This document shows, piece after piece, positions 26,151-35,798 of a DNA stretch of 64,000 bases; positions within the stretch are counted from its first letter, which is position 1, and each line of letters opens with the position of its first letter. Source of the stretch: Akkermansia muciniphila (GTDB taxonomy: Bacteria > Verrucomicrobiota > Verrucomicrobiia > Verrucomicrobiales > Akkermansiaceae); the NCBI RefSeq assembly GCF_900184965.1, contig NZ_FXYA01000199.1:1-64000 (forward strand), written 5' to 3'. The position numbers and the translations under genes were made by a program. The notes under the pieces were generated by a model that was not told where the DNA came from, did no database searches, and saw only the letters and a program-made list of their open reading frames with translations.

Positions 26151-26271
26151 TTATTCGCGGAAAAGGAAAATAATTGAACAAAGGCTCTCTTGGGATGTAT
26201 AAAGTATGAAGGTATCGGTATTTGGCTGCCGTCTTCCTGTTCCATAAACATCCACTCATCCCCAATCAATC

Positions 26272-27651
26272 ATGGACGATCCGGTCTTATTATCCCGTCT
26301 CCAATTCGCCATTACGATCATGTTCCACTACATCTTCCCGCCGATGACCATCGGCCTGGGGGTGGTTCTGGTCGCCCTGGAAGGCCTCTGGCTGAAAACG
26401 AAAAATGACCTCTACCACAAGCAGGCCAAATTCTGGACCAGAATCTTCGGCATTATCTTTGCCCTTGGCGTAGCCTCCGGCATCGTGATGGAATTCCAGT
26501 TCGGCACCAACTGGGCGGATTATTCCCGCTGCGTAGGCGACATCTTCGGCAGTCCTCTGGCGGCAGAAGGCATTTTCGCCTTCTTCCTGGAATCAGGCTT
26601 TCTGGCCATCCTGCTTTTCGGCTGGGACAAGGTGGGTCCCAAAATGCACTTTCTTTCCTCCTGCATGGTCGCTCTCGGCGCCCATTTCAGCGCCATCTGG
26701 ATCATTGTGGCCAACTCCTGGATGCAGACGCCCGCCGGATACAAGCTGGTGGAAGTAAACGGAAAAATCCAGGCCCATATCACCAGCTTCTATGACGTTG
26801 TTTTCAATCCATCCACCGTGGACCGCCTGACGCACGCGCTCTCCGGCTGCTGGCTGGCGGGAGCCACGCTCGTCCTCAGCGTCTCCGCCTGGTATATTTT
26901 GAAAAAACGCTTCACCGGAGGGTCAGAAAAAAGTTTTAAGGTGGCATTGGTCATCGGCCTCATCGGCGTGGCCGGCATGGGCATCACGGGAGATTCCAGC
27001 GCACGAGAAGTCTCCATCCATCAGCCCGCCAAATTCGCAGCCATGGAAGGCGTCATGGAATCCGGCGCTCCCCAGGCTCTCCATCTCATCGGCTGGATGA
27101 ACCCGTCCACCCATGAAGTGACGGGCGTCTCCATCCCATACTTGCTCACCCTCCTGACCCATCATGACCTAGACACGGCCATCACCGGCATGAACGGCAT
27201 CCCGCAGGACGAACGCCCCCCCATCCTGCCCGTCTTTTACTCCTTCCATCTCATGATCCTGATCGGCTGCGCCCTGGCGGCCCTGTTTCTGGTGGGCCTG
27301 TGGGGCTGGAAAAAGGGCTGGCTCTTCCAGAAGCGCTGGCTGCTCTGGTGCTTCGTTTTCTCCGTACTGGGCCCGCAAATAGCCAACCAGGCGGGCTGGG
27401 CCGTAGCGGAACTGGGGCGCCAGCCATGGATTGTGTACGGCATCCTGAGAACGGAACACGCCGTATCCCCCACCCTCACCGCGGCGGAAGCCCTTTCCTC
27501 CCTGGGTATGTTCTTTATCATTTATGCCCTGCTGCTGGCCCTCTTCCTCTATCAAATCACCCATAAAATCCACAAAGGTCCGGATCAGGAAACTGACGAA
27601 GACGACGGCGCCGGGGAAGGCAAACTCCAGGTTCCTTTTGTCAAAGACTAA
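26272..27651 (+). CDS. cydA: Cytochrome bd ubiquinol oxidase subunit I
   Basis: 459 residues, about 9 TM helices. [10 protein letters not shown] carries haem ligand His, and the conserved GRQPWIVYG motif of CydA is present near the C terminus. The Q-loop region is of the short type (no CydA long insertion), typical of Bacteroides/Gram-positive-like bd enzymes. It forms the haem core of the high-affinity quinol oxidase in the inner membrane, letting the organism use traces of oxygen. The C-terminal tail is acidic. cydB follows after 22 bases. Confidence 0.95.
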   Translation: MDDPVLLSRLQFAITIMFHYIFPPMTIGLGVVLVALEGLWLKTKNDLYHKQAKFWTRIFGIIFALGVASGIVMEFQFGTNWADYSRCVGDIFGSPLAAEGIFAFFLESGFLAILLFGWDKVGPKMHFLSSCMVALGAHFSAIWIIVANSWMQTPAGYKLVEVNGKIQAHITSFYDVVFNPSTVDRLTHALSGCWLAGATLVLSVSAWYILKKRFTGGSEKSFKVALVIGLIGVAGMGITGDSSAREVSIHQPAKFAAMEGVMESGAPQALHLIGWMNPSTHEVTGVSIPYLLTLLTHHDLDTAITGMNGIPQDERPPILPVFYSFHLMILIGCALAALFLVGLWGWKKGWLFQKRWLLWCFVFSVLGPQIANQAGWAVAELGRQPWIVYGILRTEHAVSPTLTAAEALSSLGMFFIIYALLLALFLYQITHKIHKGPDQETDEDDGAGEGKLQVPFVKD

Positions 27652-27673
27652 TCTTCACCCCTCTTTTAAAACC

Positions 27674-28711
27674 ATGTTGGACAATCTCACTCTCGCAGAC
27701 CTGCAAATCATCTGGTTCATCCTCGTCGGCGTGCTTTTCTCCGGATACGCCATTCTGGACGGTTTTGACCTGGGAACCGGCGCCCTTCAGCTTTTCATCA
27801 AGGGCGATGAAAACAGAAGACTCACACTAAATGCCGTGGGCCCCGTATGGGACGGAAACGAAGTCTGGCTCATCACGGGCGGAGGCGCCCTTTTCGCCGC
27901 CTTTCCGTACGTGTACGCCTCCGTCTTCTCCGGGTTTTACCTGGCCTTCATGCTCTTGCTCCTCACCCTTATCTTCCGCGCCGTGTCCATTGAATTCAGA
28001 AGCAAGCAGCCCATGAAATGGTGGCGCAGGGGATGGGATACCACCTTCTCCATCAGCAGTCTTCTGGCGGCCCTGCTCATCGGCGTAGCCATGGGGAACG
28101 TTACCAAAGGCATTCCTCTGGATGAGCAGGGAAACTTCACCGGAACATTCCTCAGCCTACTGAATCCTTATTCCGTTCTTCTGGGGCTGACGACGGTCGC
28201 CCTGTTCTCCATGCACGGGGGAATCTACCTGCTGATGAAAACCCAGGGCAGCCTTCAGGAACAAATCAGGAAACTGCTCAGACCCTGCGTCATCATCTTC
28301 ACTGTCCTGATCATCCTGCACGGGGCTGCCACCCTGCTGTATGTTCCGCACGTAGCGGCGGCCCTGGAACGTTCCCCCTGGATTTACGGCATCGCCGCCC
28401 TGGCGGTCATTTCCATCGCGTCCATCTGGCTCTTCATCCACAGGAACCGTCCGGGCTGGGCCTTCGTCGCCTCCTGCTCCACCATGGGCTGCATGATGGC
28501 TCTCTTCGGGACAGCGATGTTCCCCAACCTGCTTTACTCCATGCCCAACCCGGAACACTCCCTGACGCTCGTCAACGGCTCATCCACGCGGGAAAGCCTG
28601 GTCGTGATGACATACATAGCCATCATGGGCGTGCCGCTCGTTCTGGCTTATTCCGCCGCCATTTACTGGGTCTTCCGTGGAAAAGTTCAGCTCAACGAAC
28701 ACAGTTATTGA
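27674..28711 (+). CDS. cydB: Cytochrome bd ubiquinol oxidase subunit II
   Basis: 345 residues from the ATG at 27674. Starts with the CydB signature LQIIWFILVGVLFSGYAILDGFDLG; conserved VGPVWDGNEVWLI follows near residue 60. Eight or nine TM helices with a short loop region. It pairs with CydA. No cydC/D or small CydX is seen, although small proteins could be missed. sucA starts 63 bases later on the same strand, so cydAB and sucAB may be one transcript. Confidence 0.95.
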   Translation: MLDNLTLADLQIIWFILVGVLFSGYAILDGFDLGTGALQLFIKGDENRRLTLNAVGPVWDGNEVWLITGGGALFAAFPYVYASVFSGFYLAFMLLLLTLIFRAVSIEFRSKQPMKWWRRGWDTTFSISSLLAALLIGVAMGNVTKGIPLDEQGNFTGTFLSLLNPYSVLLGLTTVALFSMHGGIYLLMKTQGSLQEQIRKLLRPCVIIFTVLIILHGAATLLYVPHVAAALERSPWIYGIAALAVISIASIWLFIHRNRPGWAFVASCSTMGCMMALFGTAMFPNLLYSMPNPEHSLTLVNGSSTRESLVVMTYIAIMGVPLVLAYSAAIYWVFRGKVQLNEHSY

Positions 28712-28774
28712 CGCCCTGCGGGCAAAAATAGCGATCAGAGAACTGAAAACGCCCCGTACCATCCGCTCTGCCGC

Positions 28775-31540
28775 ATGCATGCCTCCATCTTCTCCAAACT
28801 CCCTCCGGAGGAAATTACGGCGCTCCATCAATCATGGAAAAACGATCCCCTGTCCGTAGATCCTCTCTGGGCGGCCTGGTTCGAGGGCTACGAACTGGGG
28901 AGCGGAGAAGCCCCCGGGAAAAAAGAAAACACAGGGACCGATGCGGACACGTCCCTTTACACCGTTCCTCCGGAAAGCGCGGAAGGCCGCGGGCGCGTCA
29001 ACCAGCTCATCCGGGCCTACCGGGTCATGGGACACCAATGCGCCCGCTTCAATCCGCTGGAGCCGCCGGAGCGGCCCCGATTCCCCGTCACCCCGGAGGA
29101 TATGGGATTCCGAGAAGAGGATCTGGACCAGCCCGTCAACATCGGCACCTTCATGGACGGAGGAACACTCACGCTCCGTGAAATCATCAATCGGCTGCAA
29201 AAAATCTATTGTGGAGCCATCGGCTTTGAATACCACCACATAGACAATCTGGAAATCCGCTCCTGGATTGAAGAAAAAATCCAGCTCCGGGCAAACGGCG
29301 TGGATTATGGCCCGGAAGTCCGGAGAGAAGCCTTCTTCCATCTCTGCAGGGCGGAACTGTTTGAGGAATTCCTGGGCAAGCGCTTCATGGGGGAAAAACG
29401 CTTCTCCCTGGAAGGAGGGGAAGGAGCCATCGTCCTGCTGGACGCCATGATCAAGCGCTGTCCCGCCGCCGGAGTCTCCCACATTGAAATGGGCATGGCC
29501 CACCGCGGAAGGCTGAATGTGCTCGCCAACATCCTCCACAAACCGCTGAAAACCATCTTCCACGAATTCACGCCGGACTACCTTCCGGAATCCCCCATCG
29601 GCAGGAGCGACGTCAAATACCACCTCGGCTACGCCGCCACGCGCCACGTGGACGGGCATGACCTCCACATCCGCCTCTCCTCCAACCCCAGCCATCTGGA
29701 AGCCGTGTATCCCGTGGTGGAAGGCAGAGCCAGGGCCATGCAGCACAACCTGCAAGACGCGGAACGCAAGCATGTGCTGCCGCTCGTCCTGCACGGAGAC
29801 GCCGCTTTCTCTGGGCAGGGAATCGTGGCGGAAGTGCTCAATCTTTCCCTGCTGAAAGGCTACCGCACGGGCGGCACCGTGCACCTTGTCATCAACAACC
29901 AGATCGGCTTCACCACCGGCCCGGACGAAGCCCGCTCCTCCCGCTACGCCACGGACGTGGCCCAGATGCTCCAGTCCCCCATCCTGCATATCAACGGAGA
30001 AAGCCCGGAAGACCTGGTATGGGCGGCGGACTTCGCGCTCCAGTTCCGCCAGAAATTCGGAAGGGACATCATTCTGGACATGTACTGTTACCGCCGTCTG
30101 GGCCACAATGAAACGGATCAGGCCGCCTTTACCGCGCCCTTGCAGACCAAGCGGATTGGGGCGCGTCCCACCGCCGCAGCCCTGTACGGAACGGCGCTCA
30201 GGGAACGCGGGGAATTGACGGAACAGCAGGAGCGGGACATCCGGAAAGACCTTTGGGAAGGCATGGAACAGGCCTACCTGCAAATGAAGGAAAATCCCGA
30301 GGACTACCTCCTGCCCGCCACCGCGCAGGATGCGGATGAAACGCCCATCCCGCGTACCAGCATACGGACGGGAATCAGCCCGGAGTTGTTCCAGCGCATC
30401 GGAAATATCCTTACGGAACTGCCGGACGGCTTCACGCTCCACCCCACGCTGGAAAAACGCTTCCTGGCTCGCCGCAGGGAGGCCTTCCGGGAAGGCGGAC
30501 CGCTGAACTGGGCCATGGCGGAATCCCTGGCCTGGGGCAGCCTGCTCGCGGAAAACCACACCGTGCGCCTGTCCGGCCAGGACTGCCAGCGCGGCACCTT
30601 CTCCCAGCGGCACGCCGTCCTGCATGACTTCAATGACGGCTCCCTGTACATTCCTCTGGAAAAGCTGAACCACGGCACTACCGCGTTCCGCATTTACAAC
30701 TCCTCTCTGTCGGAAGCCTCCGTGCTGGGCTTTGAATACGGCTACGCACTGGACAACCCGGACGCTCTGGTCATGTGGGAGGCCCAGTTCGGGGACTTCG
30801 CCAACGGAGCACAGGTTATTGTGGACCAGTTCATTGCGGCCGCGGAGGCCAAATGGCGCCAGAAAAACCGCATGGTGCTGCTGCTGCCCCACGGCTATGA
30901 AGGGGCGGGCTCGGAACACTCCAGCGCCCGCATGGAACGCTATCTCCAGCTTTGCGCGGACGACAACATGCAGGTCATCAACCCCACCACCCCGGCCCAA
31001 TACTTCCACGCCCTGCGCCGCCAGGTGCACCGAAATCTGCACAAGCCCCTGATCGTCTTCACGCCCAAAAGCCTGCTCTCCCGTCCGGAGGCCGTCTCCC
31101 CGCACCGGGAATTTCTGGCTCCCTCCCGTTTCCGCGAAGTGCTCCCGGACCCGGACGCTCCCGCGCCGGATCAGGTGACGCGCGCCGTCTTCTGCACCGG
31201 GAAAGTTTATTATGACCTGGCCGCCTGCCGGAAGGAACGGAATATTGCAGACACGGTAATCATCCGTCTGGAACAAATCTATCCTCTGGCCCGGGAACAG
31301 CTCACCTGCCTGCTGGCACCCTACCAGAAAGTGCGCGACTTCGTCTGGTGCCAGGAGGAACCCTCCAACATGGGGGCCTGGGGCCACCTGCGGAACAGGC
31401 TGGGGCGCCTCTTCGCCACCTCCTTCCGCTATGCGGGACGGCCGCCCATGGCCTGCCCTGCGGAAGGAGCCAAGGCCCTGCACGCCGCCGCGCAAAAAAG
31501 ACTTCTCGCCGCTGCCTTCGGGCCGCGGGCGCAATCCTGA
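28775..31540 (+). CDS. sucA: 2-oxoglutarate dehydrogenase E1 component
   Basis: 921 residues, the full length of SucA. TPP-dependent decarboxylase features are visible: the MGMAHRGRLNVLANI region, LHGDAAFSGQGIV, HLVINNQIGFTT, and SVLGFEYGYALDNPDAL. It oxidises 2-oxoglutarate and transfers the succinyl group to SucB. It sits between cydAB and sucB. The long antisense frame opposite it is a codon-composition shadow. Presence of SucA indicates that the oxidative branch of the TCA cycle can be run. Confidence 0.95.
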   Translation: MHASIFSKLPPEEITALHQSWKNDPLSVDPLWAAWFEGYELGSGEAPGKKENTGTDADTSLYTVPPESAEGRGRVNQLIRAYRVMGHQCARFNPLEPPERPRFPVTPEDMGFREEDLDQPVNIGTFMDGGTLTLREIINRLQKIYCGAIGFEYHHIDNLEIRSWIEEKIQLRANGVDYGPEVRREAFFHLCRAELFEEFLGKRFMGEKRFSLEGGEGAIVLLDAMIKRCPAAGVSHIEMGMAHRGRLNVLANILHKPLKTIFHEFTPDYLPESPIGRSDVKYHLGYAATRHVDGHDLHIRLSSNPSHLEAVYPVVEGRARAMQHNLQDAERKHVLPLVLHGDAAFSGQGIVAEVLNLSLLKGYRTGGTVHLVINNQIGFTTGPDEARSSRYATDVAQMLQSPILHINGESPEDLVWAADFALQFRQKFGRDIILDMYCYRRLGHNETDQAAFTAPLQTKRIGARPTAAALYGTALRERGELTEQQERDIRKDLWEGMEQAYLQMKENPEDYLLPATAQDADETPIPRTSIRTGISPELFQRIGNILTELPDGFTLHPTLEKRFLARRREAFREGGPLNWAMAESLAWGSLLAENHTVRLSGQDCQRGTFSQRHAVLHDFNDGSLYIPLEKLNHGTTAFRIYNSSLSEASVLGFEYGYALDNPDALVMWEAQFGDFANGAQVIVDQFIAAAEAKWRQKNRMVLLLPHGYEGAGSEHSSARMERYLQLCADDNMQVINPTTPAQYFHALRRQVHRNLHKPLIVFTPKSLLSRPEAVSPHREFLAPSRFREVLPDPDAPAPDQVTRAVFCTGKVYYDLAACRKERNIADTVIIRLEQIYPLAREQLTCLLAPYQKVRDFVWCQEEPSNMGAWGHLRNRLGRLFATSFRYAGRPPMACPAEGAKALHAAAQKRLLAAAFGPRAQS

Positions 31541-31555
31541 ACCCATCTTCCTCCC

Positions 31556-32683
31556 ATGAGCGACATCCTGACTCCCAACTTTGGAGAATCCGTCACCTCC
31601 GCCACCGTAGCCGCGTGGCACAAGAACGCCGGCGATCCGGTAGCCAAAGGCGATACGCTGGTGACGCTGGAAACGGACAAGGTTTCCACGGATCTGGAGG
31701 CGGAAGAAAGCGGCGTACTGGAAATCCTCGTTCCGGAAGGGGAAGAAGCCCTTATCGGCGCAGTTCTTGGCCGCATTTCTTCCGCTGACGGAACCGCAGC
31801 CGCACCGGAAAGGGAAGCTCCGCTCATACCGCTTGAGCCGAAAAAAACGACCTCGCCGGAAACACGGGAGGCCCCCGTTTCCGCGCCTTCCGCCCCAGCT
31901 GCGGAATTTCCGGGACAAAAGCCACACGGGAAAGTCCCCCTTCCGGAACAGGTTCCTGCCGGAGAGGACAGGGAGGCAGAAAAGGAAATTGCTCCACGCT
32001 TCATCAGAAAACCCATGAGTCCGCTGCGCCGCACCATCGCGGCCCGGCTGGTGGAGGCCCAGCGCCAGGCGGCCATCCTCACCACGTTCAACGAATGCGA
32101 TATGTCCTCCGTGATGGAACTCCGCAAACAATTCCATGCAGAATTCCGGGAACGGCACGGAACCAAGCTTGGTTTCATGAGCTTCTTTATCAAGGCAGTA
32201 GTCAAGGCCTTGCAGGAAGTGCCCCAGGTCAACGCCAGAATTGACGGCGCGGACATCGTGGAAAACCTGTACTATGACATCTCTGTAGCCATTGGCACGG
32301 ACAAGGGCCTCGTCGTCCCCGTGCTGCGGGACTGTGACCGGAAAACGTTTCCGGAACTGGAACAGGAACTCGCCGTCCTGACGGAAAAAGCACGTAGCGG
32401 AAACCTGTCCATGCAGGACCTGCAAGGCGGATGCTTTACCATTTCCAACGGCGGCACGTATGGATCGCTTCTTTCCACCCCGATTCTGAACCCTCCCCAA
32501 AGCGGCATTCTGGGCATGCACGCCATTCAGGAACGCCCCGTGGTCCGGGACGGCCAAATCGTCGTCCGGCCCATGATGTACCTGGCCCTTTCCTACGACC
32601 ACCGCCTGGTGGACGGCAAGCAGGCCGTGCAATTTCTCGTTGCCGTCAAAAACGCCGTGGAAAATCCAGTATTCGAGTTATGA
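31556..32683 (+). CDS. sucB: Dihydrolipoamide succinyltransferase E2, no visible E3-binding domain
   Basis: 375 residues, shorter than the usual ~400. Residues 1-76 form the lipoyl domain with the lipoylated Lys42 (ETDKVST). The catalytic domain is ~155-375 with SYDHRLVDG, its His about residue 349, and [14 protein letters not shown]. Between them, residues ~78-150 are a Pro/Glu/Ala linker. The usual peripheral subunit-binding domain (about 35 residues with VRRLA..., GTGKDGRI-type motif) is absent. How lipoamide dehydrogenase docks is then unclear. Assembly with SucA is supported by the 15-base spacing. Confidence 0.93.
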   Translation: MSDILTPNFGESVTSATVAAWHKNAGDPVAKGDTLVTLETDKVSTDLEAEESGVLEILVPEGEEALIGAVLGRISSADGTAAAPEREAPLIPLEPKKTTSPETREAPVSAPSAPAAEFPGQKPHGKVPLPEQVPAGEDREAEKEIAPRFIRKPMSPLRRTIAARLVEAQRQAAILTTFNECDMSSVMELRKQFHAEFRERHGTKLGFMSFFIKAVVKALQEVPQVNARIDGADIVENLYYDISVAIGTDKGLVVPVLRDCDRKTFPELEQELAVLTEKARSGNLSMQDLQGGCFTISNGGTYGSLLSTPILNPPQSGILGMHAIQERPVVRDGQIVVRPMMYLALSYDHRLVDGKQAVQFLVAVKNAVENPVFEL

Positions 32684-33112
32684 GGAGCCGCAGGGAAAAA
32701 GTCTAAATAACAAGAAGAAAAAAACAAATATCTTTTTTAATTTTCCAAGTATTCAGGAAATGAATCCCCCAGGTCTTTTGTCAAGAGGCGCTTTTCAAGG
32801 GAAGGGGAAAATTTTTAGGGAGGGGGATTCTTCAAACTCTTTATAAAAAATACTACCCTCCTCTTGACGAACTGGATAGTTAAAGCATATATAAAACACG
32901 GATTATTTGTAACAGAGAAATGTGCCATATTTGAATCGATTGAACTAATCAGCAAATCACAATTAAAAAATCAATCACTCTAAAACCGCTGTATTTTCAA
33001 AAAATTTCGTCTGTTGCGCCCAGTCTTTTATTTACTTCCGCTTTTCCCTTTATGATTCTAAAAATTCATAAATGGCATAATAAGAAAAAAATAATTTCAA
33101 TGAGTGTTAAGC
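32684..33112. other. AT-rich intergenic region before GyrI-like gene
   Basis: About 430 bases, notably A/T-rich with long A and T runs, and no gene seen. It marks the left edge of an AT-rich patch that includes the GyrI-like gene and continues to about 33830. Confidence 0.45.
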
Positions 33113-33766
33113 ATGGTTTTTGATTATAAGAAAGAATACAAGGAATTTTACATGCCGAAGAACAAACCGGCAATCGTTACTATTCCTAAAATGAATTACA
33201 TAGCAGTTCGTGGCAAGGGAAATCCCAATGATGAGGGTGGAGAATACCAACGCTCCATTGAACTACTTTACGGAATTGCCTATACTATCAAAATGAGCTA
33301 TAAGAGTTCTCGCAAGATTAAAGGCTTTTTTGAGTATATTGTCCCGCCTCTTGAAGGCTTTTGGTGGCAAAATGGCAGCGATGGAATGGACTATGGCCAT
33401 AAAGAAAATTTTAAATTTATTTCTATTATCCGTTTACCAGACTTTGTGACTAAGGAAGATCTTGAGTGGGCAATCGAGGAAGCAACCAAAAAGAAAAAGA
33501 AGGACTTTTCAACGGTGGATTTTCTTACCTATGAAGAAGGCGATTGCGTTCAATGCATGCACCTCGGCTCTTATGATAACGAACCCGAAACCATCCGCCA
33601 GATGGAAGAATACGCAAATGCCAATGGATATGAGATCGATATTACCGATACTCGTTATCATCACGAAATTTATCTTTCCGATCCACGCAAATGTGATGTG
33701 GGCAAACTGAAAACTGTCATCAGACACCCGGTAAAGAGAAAACAGAAAATATTGGAGAAGAAATAA
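33113..33766 (+). CDS. GyrI-like small-molecule-binding protein
   Basis: 217 residues from the ATG at 33113 (an in-frame GTG is at 33104). Matches the GyrI-like family: VTIPKMNYIAVRGKGNPN, then AYTIKMSY, PPLEGFWWQNG, and the second half with HLGSYDNEPETIRQMEEYANANGYEI and YHHEIYLSDPRK. Members are stand-alone ligand-binding folds related to SbmC/GyrI and to MerR effector domains. Function here unknown; drug or toxin binding is possible. Its A/T-rich codons (AAA, GAA, ATT, TAT) contrast with the GC-rich neighbours, pointing to recent transfer, perhaps from Firmicutes. Confidence 0.85.
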   Translation: MVFDYKKEYKEFYMPKNKPAIVTIPKMNYIAVRGKGNPNDEGGEYQRSIELLYGIAYTIKMSYKSSRKIKGFFEYIVPPLEGFWWQNGSDGMDYGHKENFKFISIIRLPDFVTKEDLEWAIEEATKKKKKDFSTVDFLTYEEGDCVQCMHLGSYDNEPETIRQMEEYANANGYEIDITDTRYHHEIYLSDPRKCDVGKLKTVIRHPVKRKQKILEKK

Positions 33767-34271
33767 ATGCGAGGAATTATCTATACGTTATAAATATATT
33801 TTCCCCATAAATTAGTATCAAACAACTTCCCATTCATCACGCAAACAAAAAACGAAAACAGAGGCTGAAGCGGAACTGTTTCGGAACTGTTTCCAAAATC
33901 TTTTTGCCCTTTCTTTTCCGTACTTCAATGCGGCATGAGCCGTTTTGGATTACTCCCGCTCCGTTTTCGCGGTTGTCTGCCCACTCGTGCCGCAAATGGC
34001 CCTGTTGCCTGTGGTTTCCAGGTTATCCCCGTTCTTTGATGATATAAACAAGCAAACCGCGGCTTTCCAAAACTTACAATCAATCTACTACATTGACTAT
34101 CAATCCTGCTTAAAGCCTGTCTGATAAACTTACGGGAATTGTTGACGCTGCAGCCCTCATCAACAAGTTTATCCTTGAACGTCTTTTTTCAACGCAGATT
34201 GTCATTCACCCGTTTGCATGACAAAGGAATGAATGGAAGAACCCCGGATGGGGCCCTTCCATTGAAAACCG
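33767..34271. other. Intergenic region between GyrI-like gene and lpd
   Basis: About 500 bases without a supported gene. A direct repeat CGGAACTGTTT occurs twice at about 33870-33891. No RNA gene or clear terminator was seen. Confidence 0.4.
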
Positions 34272-35666
34272 TTACATGTGGATGGCAATTCCCTCGGAAG
34301 CCAGCATGGATTCATGGATGGCCTCAGACAGCGTGGGATGGGCAAAGATGGTGGCGTGGATGTCCTCGTCCGTCAGTTCCGCCTGAATGCCGATGCCCAG
34401 CGCGGCAATCAGCTCCGTGGCTTCCGGCCCCACGATGTGGGCGCCCAGGAGTTCTCCGTTTTTGGCGCCGTACAGGGTTTTTACGAAACCGTCCGGTTCT
34501 CCGGCGGCTACAGCCTTGCCAATGGCCTGGAAGGGGAATTTCCCCACCTTGTATTCCACGCCCGCCTCTTTGAGGGCGCGTTCCGTTTTACCTACGGAAG
34601 CCACCTGCGGGTAGCAATATGTGCAGCTCGGAAAAAAGCCCACCTGCCTGGGCTGATAGTCCGGATTAAACATGCCCTCTACTGCCTGCACAGCTTCAAA
34701 AGAAGCCGTATGCGCCAGCAGCACGCCGCCGATCACATCGCCTGCCGCATACACGCCGGGTATGGAAGTCGCGTAGCGGTCATTCACCTTGATGAATCCC
34801 TTTTCCGTCAGCTCCAGGTCCAGGCCGGGCGCGGCGGGAACAACCGGCTTCACGCCGATGGCCACCAGGCAGACATCCGCCGTGATTTCCTCTTCCTGTC
34901 CCCTGCTGTTTTTTACGCTGGCCCTGACCTGTCCGTCACAGGTTTCCGCAACAGATTCCACGGAGGCTCCCGTCATCACCTTGATGCCCTGCTTCTTGAA
35001 TGCGCGTTCCAGCGTCATGCAGGAGTCGTCGTCTTCATTGGGAAGTATGCGGGGAAGCGCTTCAATAAGCGTCACTCTGGTGCCGAATGAATTGTAAATG
35101 TAGGCAAATTCCGTGCCGATGGCCCCGGAACCGATGATGATCATGCTTTCAGGCCGCTTTTCCAGCACCATGGCTTCCCTGGAGCCGATGACGGTAGTGC
35201 CGTTCAGGGGGAGGCTGGGCACCGTGCGGGTGACGCAGCCGGTACAGACCAGGATATTCTTTCCCTCCAGAACATTCACCGTCCCGTCGGCGGCCTTTAC
35301 TTCCACCCTGCCGGGAGAAATGATGGAGGCTTCCCCCGTAACGGAATCCACCTTGTTTTTCTTGAACAGGAACCCCACGCCGCCGGCCAGGCGGTCGCTG
35401 ACCTTGCGGGAACGGTCGATCACTTCGCTCCAATCCACGCTGACGCCCTCCACCGTCATGCCGAATTCCCTGGCACGGGCCGTTACAGTCAGGTAGGCCT
35501 CAGCGTTTTTCAGAAGCGCCTTGGTGGGGATGCAACCCCAGTTCAGACAGGTGCCCCCTACCCGCTCGCGTTCCACGCACACCACGGATTTCCCCAGCTG
35601 GGCGGCGCGGATGGCGCCCACATAGCCGGCAGGGCCTCCACCAATGACGATGAGATCATATTGCAT
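34272..35666 (-). CDS. lpdA: Dihydrolipoamide dehydrogenase E3
   Basis: 464 residues. N-terminal FAD GxGxxG (GGGPAGYVGAIRAAQLG), redox pair GGTCLNWGCIPTKALL, NAD-binding IIGSGAIGTEFAYIYN near 180, AAGDVIGG, and the C-terminal HPTLSEAIHES with the catalytic His-Glu pair. It reoxidises the dihydrolipoyl group of SucB (and of any pyruvate dehydrogenase or glycine-cleavage H protein). Encoded on the opposite strand 1.6 kb from sucB, separated by the GyrI-like gene, hence separately transcribed. Confidence 0.97.
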   Translation of the reverse strand: MQYDLIVIGGGPAGYVGAIRAAQLGKSVVCVERERVGGTCLNWGCIPTKALLKNAEAYLTVTARAREFGMTVEGVSVDWSEVIDRSRKVSDRLAGGVGFLFKKNKVDSVTGEASIISPGRVEVKAADGTVNVLEGKNILVCTGCVTRTVPSLPLNGTTVIGSREAMVLEKRPESMIIIGSGAIGTEFAYIYNSFGTRVTLIEALPRILPNEDDDSCMTLERAFKKQGIKVMTGASVESVAETCDGQVRASVKNSRGQEEEITADVCLVAIGVKPVVPAAPGLDLELTEKGFIKVNDRYATSIPGVYAAGDVIGGVLLAHTASFEAVQAVEGMFNPDYQPRQVGFFPSCTYCYPQVASVGKTERALKEAGVEYKVGKFPFQAIGKAVAAGEPDGFVKTLYGAKNGELLGAHIVGPEATELIAALGIGIQAELTDEDIHATIFAHPTLSEAIHESMLASEGIAIHM

Positions 35667-35798
35667 GAAATTACTATAAAGGCATCCCCCCTTGCGGGTA
35701 AAGAAGGAATATGAGCATGCGCCGACTCAGGGGGGCCGTTCCCGGAGAACAGTTAACAGGCAACAGCACGACAACTATTAGCCAATCACTATTAACTC

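Noticed and set aside
28832-32632. 1266-codon antisense frame opposite sucA and sucB
   Set aside because: GC-biased shadow; sucA and sucB have full family motifs on the other strand.
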